Shown here piece by piece: positions 11,401-20,400 of a DNA stretch of 64,000 nt (position 1 is its first letter; every line of letters starts with the position of its first letter). Origin of the DNA: Nereocystis luetkeana (lineage: Eukaryota > Sar > Phaeophyceae > Laminariales > Laminariaceae); the NCBI GenBank assembly GCA_031213475.1, contig JARUPZ010000014.1, forward strand, positions 2,728,001-2,792,000, in the 5' to 3' direction. The translations under genes and the position numbers were made by a program. The notes below the pieces were generated by a model, which was given only the letters and a program-made list of their open reading frames with translations, was not told the origin of the DNA and ran no database searches.

Positions 11401-14400
11401 ACTCTACTCTACTCTACTATACTCTACTCTATTGTCATTTCTCCACTCTACTCTACTCTACTCTACTCTAATCTACTCTACTCTACTCTACTCTACTCTA
11501 CTCTACTCTACTTTACTCTACTCTACTCTACTCTACTCTACTCTACTCTACTCTACTCTACTCTACTCTACTCTACTCTACTCTACTCTACTCTACTCTA
11601 CTCTACTCTACTCTACTCTACTCTACTCTACTCTACTCTACTCTACTCTACTCTACTCTACTCTACTCTACTCTACTCCACTCCACTCCACTCCACTCCA
11701 CCCCACCACACGACTTCACTCCGCTCCACTCCATGCCTTGCCTCGCCTCGCCTCGCCACGTCCCTCGCCATCTCACGTCTCGCCATGGCATGTCACGTCA
11801 ACGTGAAGTCCCCGCGTCGCGCAGTCCCGGACAAAACTCCCGCGCTCCGACCTCGCGCCAAGCCTCTCCTCGCCTACGCCCGGCGATCTAGATTGAAGTC
11901 GGCCGTGGGAGGGGATGGCTGGTCGCGTTGTTGGTCGGCAGCTCGGTGCGGGTATGGGTCGGGGGGCGCTGTAACAGAAACACCGCCAAAAACATCACAA
12001 CCGACAACAGCAGCAACAACACCATCACAACCACCCCCACCGGCATCAACGCCATCTCCACGAATACCACCACAACCAACAACAACCTCAACACCACCAA
12101 CACAACAAACACCACCATCACCAACACCAGCAGCTTTAGCTCTTGCTTCATGGCGACTTCGGTTCCCTTCCCTGGCGTCAACGAAGAAAACACTATCGGA
12201 CCGTTCCGGTTTTCGCGTCTTTGGACCGGCGTACGCCCTTGTCGCCACTGCGCGAGGTCGCGCTCCCGTGGGCCGGGAGGAGGTTGACCCGACCGGGGAA
12301 CGATGCTATATGGCGGCGCTGATCGTGGCGACGGTGGCGGTAGTGATTGCCACAGCGTCGTTAGCGATAACGATTTGGATGATGGTGATGTTATTTGACG
12401 CTTTCGCGAGTTTGTTCAATTGGTAGTGGTCGATACCTTTGCAACGTTCTGAGGGTTAGACTGTAAAAGAACAACTTTTGGCACCAACCCCATCCCACTC
12501 CACTTTACTCCACTCCACTCCACTACTCATCTCTCCACACCAATCTACTCCACTTCACGCCTTGCAACGGCTTGCCTCGCCTCGCCGCGTCCGTCGCCAT
12601 CTCACGTCTCGCCATGGCATGTCACGTCGACGTTAAGCCCCCGCGCCGCGCAGTCCCGGAAAAAACTCCCGCGCTACGACCTCGCGCCAAGCCTCTCCTT
12701 GCCTACGCCCGGCGATCTAGGTTAAGGGCGGCTCTGGGAGGAGAAGGCTGGTCGGGCTGTAGGTTGACAGCTCGGCGCGGGTATGGATCGGGGGGCACTG
12801 TACCGCTAACGCCGCCCAACGAAACACCACTACCACCAACATCACCAACGACAACAACTCCACGAACACTCCCGCAACCAACACCACCATCACCACCAAC
12901 GACTACAACATCAACCCCAACGTCGACGCCAACATCAACACGAGCGGCCTTAGCTTTAGCTTCAAGGCGATTTCGGCTTCCTTCCCTGGCGTCAACGAAC
13001 AAACAAGTATTGGACCGTTCCGATTTTCACTTCTCCGGACCGGCATGCACCCTTGTCGCCGCCGCCCGAGGTCGCGCTCTCGTGGGCCGAGAGGGGGTTG
13101 ATCCGGCGGGAGAACGGCGATATAGGGCGGCGTTGATCGTAGCGACGGTGGCGGTAGTGATCGCCACCGCGGGGTTAGCAATAGCTATTTTGATGATGCT
13201 GGCGTTCTTTAGCTTTTTCACGGGATAATTCAGTTGGTAGTAGTCGATATTTTTGCGTCTATGGGGCTATGTTAAACCCCCTTTGGCATCCTTTTGGCAT
13301 GGAGTGGAGTTTGGTCTAACCTCTTTGGATTTGCACCCCGCGATATGTCGGACAAAGCACGTGGGTTGACGTGCTATTTCGAAGGATGAGTCTTTCTCGC
13401 CTGCTGTGATGCGATAGGAGGAGTGTACTTATTGTCATGCATGGCCGTCGTCGTATGGCATAGACCTTTGCATCCCTACAATGCCAAAGGACGGAGCATG
13501 TCGGGTCTTCACACCGACCAGGCAGTCATCGATTGCTTGCACGTAGAGCGATAAGTGCCGTGATGTGTTTGGGCGGGTCGCATGACGGGTGACCTAAGCT
13601 GCGCCCTGCTAAGAACCGCTTGTCAGGCGGAAATTCTTGCACTGGATGGCAGCGTCGAAATAATATATTTGCAACAAAAAAATTGGCCAAAATCTTCTTC
13701 TTTTTTGACGGGGGGCGCGTAAACTGATAAACCATACCCTGGTATACCCCAGTGTCATTATTTTTGAGTTTTTTTTTGTTTCGTTGTATACCCACCCAGA
13801 CCATGAAGTTGTTTGTTCGTCGGCTTCCCCCATTTTCATTTCTTCCAAGGCTGTTCACGAGTCGGGTCAAAACTCGCGGATCGGGCCGGATCGGATCACC
13901 TAGTATAACCCGACTTGACCCAACCTGTGAGCTTTCGAATGCCTCCTGACCCAACCCGACCCGACCCGTAAGGTTTGAAGAACTCCCAACCATGGAGCAG
14001 CCTTGATTTTATTCGGGTTGCTCACCACTTGTTCCAGAAAATGGTTTGACAACACGCTGTGTACGAGACGGAATAAAACTTGAACCTAACGCTAACCCTA
14101 CCCCCACTAACCCAATCAGAGCAAACCGTAATCCTGACCCCAAGCCAATCGGGCCAAATCTCGAATAAAAGTGGTACCCAACCCTACTGGATTTTTTCTC
14201 AAAGCGGGGCTCTGGGTGGGCGTAGAAAGCTCCACAGATGAGAAGAAGCGCTCAGAAAAAAGCCAGGTGTACTCCCTACCCCCGACCGTAGCCTGCGTCT
14301 TTTGCAGCGATATATATATATATATATATATGTAGTTCTATATATACATATGTAGAAGGGCTAACTTTGACCCTTTTTTTTCCAAGACTTCACAGATGGG

Positions 14401-17400
14401 AGAAATGACGGTTAAAAACGTGACGGACTTTTTTTTTTCTCATTTCTCGGGAAAAAAGTGGCCACCTGCTGCAGGATTGCGGGGGGGGGGGGTGAGATAC
14501 TTACAACAGAATTTGAACGGTGCCCCGAGTGGCAATGGTTGAAAGGAGTCGTGTGGCACGGGCGCAGGCAACATGATTCCACCCGTGCATACGGCTGGGC
14601 GCTCGCGCTGATGCTATTACGGGGAACCATAGTGAATAGGACCTACGGTACACACAAAAACTTATACATTTCCATTTTTAAGAATAATATTTGGTCCTAT
14701 TTGCTATGCCCCCCCGTGTTAGCGATGGTTGATGTCACCAAAGTTTCCAACCATTGTTCTGGTCCCCAAAAGGGGTTTGTAAGGGTAAGGCCCAGGAGTG
14801 GTAGTTCTTACCTGTGCTATAAAGCATGTTACCTACCAGTACGTACGTACCAATAGTGGGCGACTTGAAGACTTTAGTGTTTCGCCTACCAGTATCGTTC
14901 ATACCCGCAGTTGCCGCAAAGAAAAAACCGGGGTAAAACGTGAATAATCCCCGGGGGGTGGGGAAGGTATATGAACAATCACCACCGGCTAAAATGTGAA
15001 CATCAGGGGGTGGGGGCTCGAACGTTGATACTCTTGTGTAGGCATTATTTACCGGGGGATAGGGGACGCTAAATAGACCCTGTGAGATGTTTTCGTGTTG
15101 TGATGGCTTATATTATCCTCCGGGGGATTGGTAAAAGTAAAGCTTAAGCTCACCACACTTCCCCGTTCCAATTTCGTGTCGTGTGTCAATGTAACCTATA
15201 GCTCCCGTTGCAACATCAGCACAGGCTGCTGTTGCCACTGGCAATTGGGCACGTTGACCCGACATGACTGACCCCAGAGAGGGGCAGGCGCGGTGGAGAT
15301 AGCCACCCGGGAGAGTCATCTCCCCCGGACAGTGTAGAACTTGCGCGAGCTCACCCACTAACAAAAACCGAGGCTATGAGGCCTTCCCGCCGGACTTGGT
15401 CCAGCTACGGTGCGCCCTACCCGTTGGGGCGTTGGCTATCGCTTACATGTCTCGCCCCGAATTGACCGGCTGTGAAACAGCTCTTTTTTTTCTAGCCGGG
15501 GAGAAACAACCCCGCTCAACCGCGGATGGTGCCTATTGTGTGACATTCGCCGTCTCGAGATGGCGCATCACATACAGATAGATCCCACCTGGTAAACATG
15601 TGCGTGTCATACAGATAGATCCCGCCAGAAAAAAAACTCGTGTTTAAGAACCGTATCGCATAGATGCCAGCCGGCAAACACGTGTGCAAGAGCTGTGCGC
15701 TACAGATCCCGCGGGAAAAAAACTGTGTACGAGAATCGTGTCTTGCAGATCCCATCGGACGACCATGATTTACACCATGCAGATCATACAAATCAGGATT
15801 TGCCTTGCCCGAAAGAGCTAGATCATCGTTAAATGGGGATCTGATCTGTCGAATGCCCGTGGATGCCCGTGTGCAACCAAGGATAGCCGTCGGTCGGCTT
15901 TTATCGCGTCATATCCTACTGCAGATGCACACACGCCAGACCACAGGAAACTCCATGTAAACAGGGGGGCCGACTTGACGGTGGTGTTCCGACCAACGTT
16001 TCATACCTCAGACAGGTGATGATCTACAGATAGATCATGATCTAGATAATTCAGTTCCTCGCCTACTGTTGTGAGAGGATGTACAGGCAATGTGAGCGAA
16101 ATCATACAAAATCTCGAGAACAGATCTGCCGTTGAAAGAGCTAGATCATGAAGTGGGGATCGATGATGTGTCCGAGATGTGCGACGTTTTGCCGCCGTTG
16201 GAGGGCAAGTCGGTCGACAGCACTAGGGCACATACCTAAAAGTTATCGCCTTGGACAACAGGAAACCCCGCGAAAAAGAGTTTCCCACGGTGATTTTTCC
16301 GACTAAGGTTTTTGCCGCTGTTTGCAGCAAGCGCCAGTCGGGTTTATCTCCCCACGCGCTCATCATAGAATCACACGCCTTGGGCCACTGGAAAACCCTT
16401 AAAAGCAGAGTCCCGCAGTGTTTTTTTCGGCCAAGATTTTGCTGCGGTTGAACGGTATGTCGGGCTCCAGTAGTATGGTGCATGCCTGGATGCACACGCC
16501 TCACACCACAACAAACTCCTTGAAACAGAGTCCCACAGGGTGATTTTTCCGGCCAAGGTGTTGCGACGGTTGAAGAGCAAGTGAGTCTAGTGTGGTATAT
16601 GCCTAGATGCACATGCCTCCGGCCACAGGAAACCCCGTAAGACAGGGGGTCCCATGGCGATTTTCCGACAAAAGTGTTCCCGCCGCCACCGTACAAGGGC
16701 CAGTCGGTTTGTCGCGTCGTGTAGCCTGAGTTTTTCTGCGCACGTATTGCTCGTCCACGACATGAAATATTGGGTAGTGAGTGACTGCGCTGCTATGTCG
16801 TGGGTCGTGCTAAGCCAATAACTCCTTCCGGTGCCTGACACGGTATAAAACAGGCCTGCCTACAATTGGGCCTCCTCATCATACCGGTGACATAACCACA
16901 AGAGTTTTCCTGTGTACGGTCGAGGACAGAAATCAGTGGAATGGCTGCGCTCCAGGCCGTATCCACTATACAAGAAATCCGTGTGGGAAGCGTGAAGGAT
17001 GCCTGCCAATAATGTAACTCCTTCTTTTTCTGATGACATAACGCAGGAGTTTTCCTCCGCACGCCCACGGGCAGAAAAAAATGGAAGCTAGCAACTTCTC
17101 TGCAATCCCGGCCCGCAGCACCGTATCGCCCGGTGTGATAAGATAACACACCCCCTCCGACGAATTTTTGAGCTGATAACCTTTTGAAAGCGGGGAGAAG
17201 AGTGCAAACAAACGCCGCGCGGCCCGTCTCTATTGAAAGGTCTCGACGCTATCTTTCAAAAACCGCCTTTTCTGTTTTGTACACCCCCCCCCCCCCCCCC
17301 CCCTCAAGGCATGTTTTGGAGAAAATCGGTTCTGAAATCCATCCCATAGGGTGTGTTCTATTGCCACCCGTGTTTTACGGTAAGCAAGCCAGTGTTCCCT

Positions 17401-20400
17401 TGGGAAGCGTCAGCCTGTATAAACCCTCCTGACCCGAGGTGCGTATTTCGTGTTGTTCATATAGCCTATTTGCAGTGCTCCCTCGTTGCCCCCCGCGCCC
17501 GTTTCGCCGCTTTTGCGTCCCCTCCTCTCTTCCCGCCCGCACCCAGTCTGTTTTTGCTGGAGGGAAAGTTCCTGCTGACCCCCCCTCACCCCTCCGCTTT
17601 ATTACATATCCCCGCACCTGTTTCTCGCCCGTCCCGGTCTGGTTTGCTCAACGGCAACCTCCTGCTATGACCCCCCTCATCCCGCCGCTTGTTTATTATT
17701 TATTCCCGCACCTGCTCCCCGCCCGTCCCAGCCTGATTTGTTGAACGGCAACCTCCTGCTGTGACCCCCCTCATCCCGCCGCGTTATTATTTCATGCCGC
17801 CCCTGCTTCCCGCCGGTACCAGTCTGTTCTGTTCAAGGGAAACCTCCTGAAGCCGGAGTTGGACCTGGAGGAGGCGGGGATCGCGGACGGGGACACGGTG
17901 AACGTCGTCCCCAGCAAGAAGCCTAAAACGGCCGCTTCGGTGAGTTTCGCAGTGTACGTGAAGGCCCTTTTTTCCTGGTAGAGGCCCCACTTGAGACGGT
18001 GGTGGCGGTCACCCGCCGCTTACCTTACACCGAGCGCTGCAGGGTTTTTTTTCTGGTGTGACGTACGGCAGAAACAAGGAAGAGAGTCGCCCATTTTGAG
18101 GTGGAGAATATCATGTTGCTCTACTTTCAACAATGTATGTGATTGACAGTAGTTTTCCCCCCCGGAAACTGGGGGCAGACATGGAATGGGTAGCCTCCCC
18201 CCTCCCTCCCCCTACGGTGCTCCGTCTCGGAAGGGATGCGTGGTCAATTGTCAGATGACCTAAGGCGAGCAACAAATGAGGACCCCCCCCCCCCCTGCCC
18301 CCTCTACTACCCTCTAATACTGAAAGATGCTGGTATTTGTCTATGGCCAAAATGACTAAGGTGAGCAACAAACAAGTACCCCCCCCCGCCCCCCTTTGTC
18401 CCATCCCCCCCTCTACTCCCTAGTACGACTTGTAGAAATAAACTGGCATCCTCTCTTGTCTCCCTGTATTCTATGTGCGTAGTAGTAGTCTTATTAGTCG
18501 CTTGTACGGGAGAGACCGTACTCAACGGAACCGACGATGGACCCGATAAACGCCTTATCGCCTACTGCTGGATGCTGACAAACCATATTCGGCGGTGGTG
18601 TCGATGCTCGCCCGCAGTACGGTACTTGGTACTTACAGACTTGAGATTTTCCGTGAAATGTGGGTGCGGCTATGGAATAAAAAGGGGTAGTAACCTTTCC
18701 CCCCCTCACCCTATCCGCCATGGGTTTTTCTCAGGCCGAGAAGGCGTTCACAGTGGGCGCCGGCGGGGACGCGGAGGAGATTGCTGAGGGGGGGGAGGGG
18801 GGCGAGGGGGCTGTGGCTGGCGGCGCTGGCGGCGCTGATCCGTTTGGTCTTGGGGCGTTGGGTGGGCTCGGTGGGATGGGGGGGATGGGGGGCATGGGGG
18901 GGATGGGGATGCCTCCGGGAGTCTCGCCGGAGCAGTACCAGTCGATGATGAAGGTGGGTAGGGTGGAGGTTGGGGGGGTGTGGTGTGGTGCGGTGTGGTG
19001 TGGGGAGGGGTGTACTCACTATCATGCATGGGCGTAGTCGTGTGACCATAGACCCTCGCATCTCTACAATACCGGGACGGAGCACATTCTGGGGGTGGGG
19101 GCGGGGATGGCGTACTCATTTGTTGCTTGCCTTGGTCATTTGACCATTGACCACGCATCCCTCGAGACGGAGCAGGGGGGTACTCAACAAGGGGGGGAGG
19201 GGGGGGCGTATCATAAGCTGCTGGGCTTAGTCATTTGACCTTTTAACACGTGGGGGCGTACTCGATACTGTGCATGGCCGTAGTCGTATGACCATAGACC
19301 CTGGCATCCCTGACATGTTGGAAATGAGCACGTCGGGTGTTCACCGACCAGGCAGATATTGTTTGCACCAAGCACGAAACGTCGTGAGTAATGTGGTGTT
19401 CCAAGGGGGGTGGGAAGGGGGGGTAGGGCAGGGGGGGGGGGGGAGGGGGCACTTATGCCATGCATGGCCTTTGTCGTATGGCCATAGACACTCGCATCCC
19501 TACCATGTCGGTGATGGGCACGTCGAGTGTTCACCGACCAGGCAGACATTGATAGCTTGAACCAAGCGCGTAGCACCATGAGGCGTTCGGCGAAGTCGCA
19601 TGTTGAATTGCATCCTACTTTGAACCCCGCTTGTGAGGCTTGCGTATGGATGACAGCATCGGATTTATGTATTTTTCGGAGGGGGGGGGGGCGGTAGGGG
19701 GGTAGAGATTGACTATGCGATGCATGTAGAAGCCGCAGGGAGTGCGGCTTGCGTTGCGGTACCTTCCTTTCCCGCCTTGCTGCTGCCTGTACGAGTAGCT
19801 TGGAAATAAAAAACTTTATGCTGCAGTGCAAGCTGCTGTGTGCAGCAGACAACAGACGATGGAACACAACGTAATTACGACTCGCCGTTGAAGTATCAGA
19901 GGCTGGTGCTTGCAGACAGCAGGCGACGAAGCACTACGTAGGACCTACCTGCGAATTAGACACAAACTGGCCTTGCGGAAACGGTTGGTGTTGCGATGGC
20001 CTATATAGCTCCAAAGTCTGCGGTATTTTTTTCATGACGTTTGCACGCATGATCATTGATCAGACCCTTGCGCTCACTACAATGGAAACCCCCTCGAAGA
20101 AACCACTAAATAAAGCCTTTATCATCATTGAAACCCCTCAATGAAACCGCCAATTTTCATTGAAACCCTCGGGCAATGAAACCTCCGTCAGGAAGTCGTG
20201 AACTCCAACATTTTGGATCTGGAGCCACCTATTCTGTTTGGGTTTTCCGGTCCGCCGGAAGACCAAAACAAAAGGAAGAACAAAAATTAATAACAATTAT
20301 CATTGAAACTCCCTCAATGACACCGCCACCAGGAAGTGAAGAACTCCTACATGATGGATTTAAAACCCCTAATTATCGTTGAAGCCGCCTCGATAAAACT

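Noticed and set aside
11282-11806. 174-codon frame of Ser-Thr-Leu-Leu-Tyr repeats
   Set aside because: It is the (CTCTA)n array read in one frame. A period of five gives a 15-base cycle without stops on this strand.
14090-14115. Telomere-like CCCTAA repeats
   Set aside because: Only a few irregular CTAACCCTA words occur, with no array.
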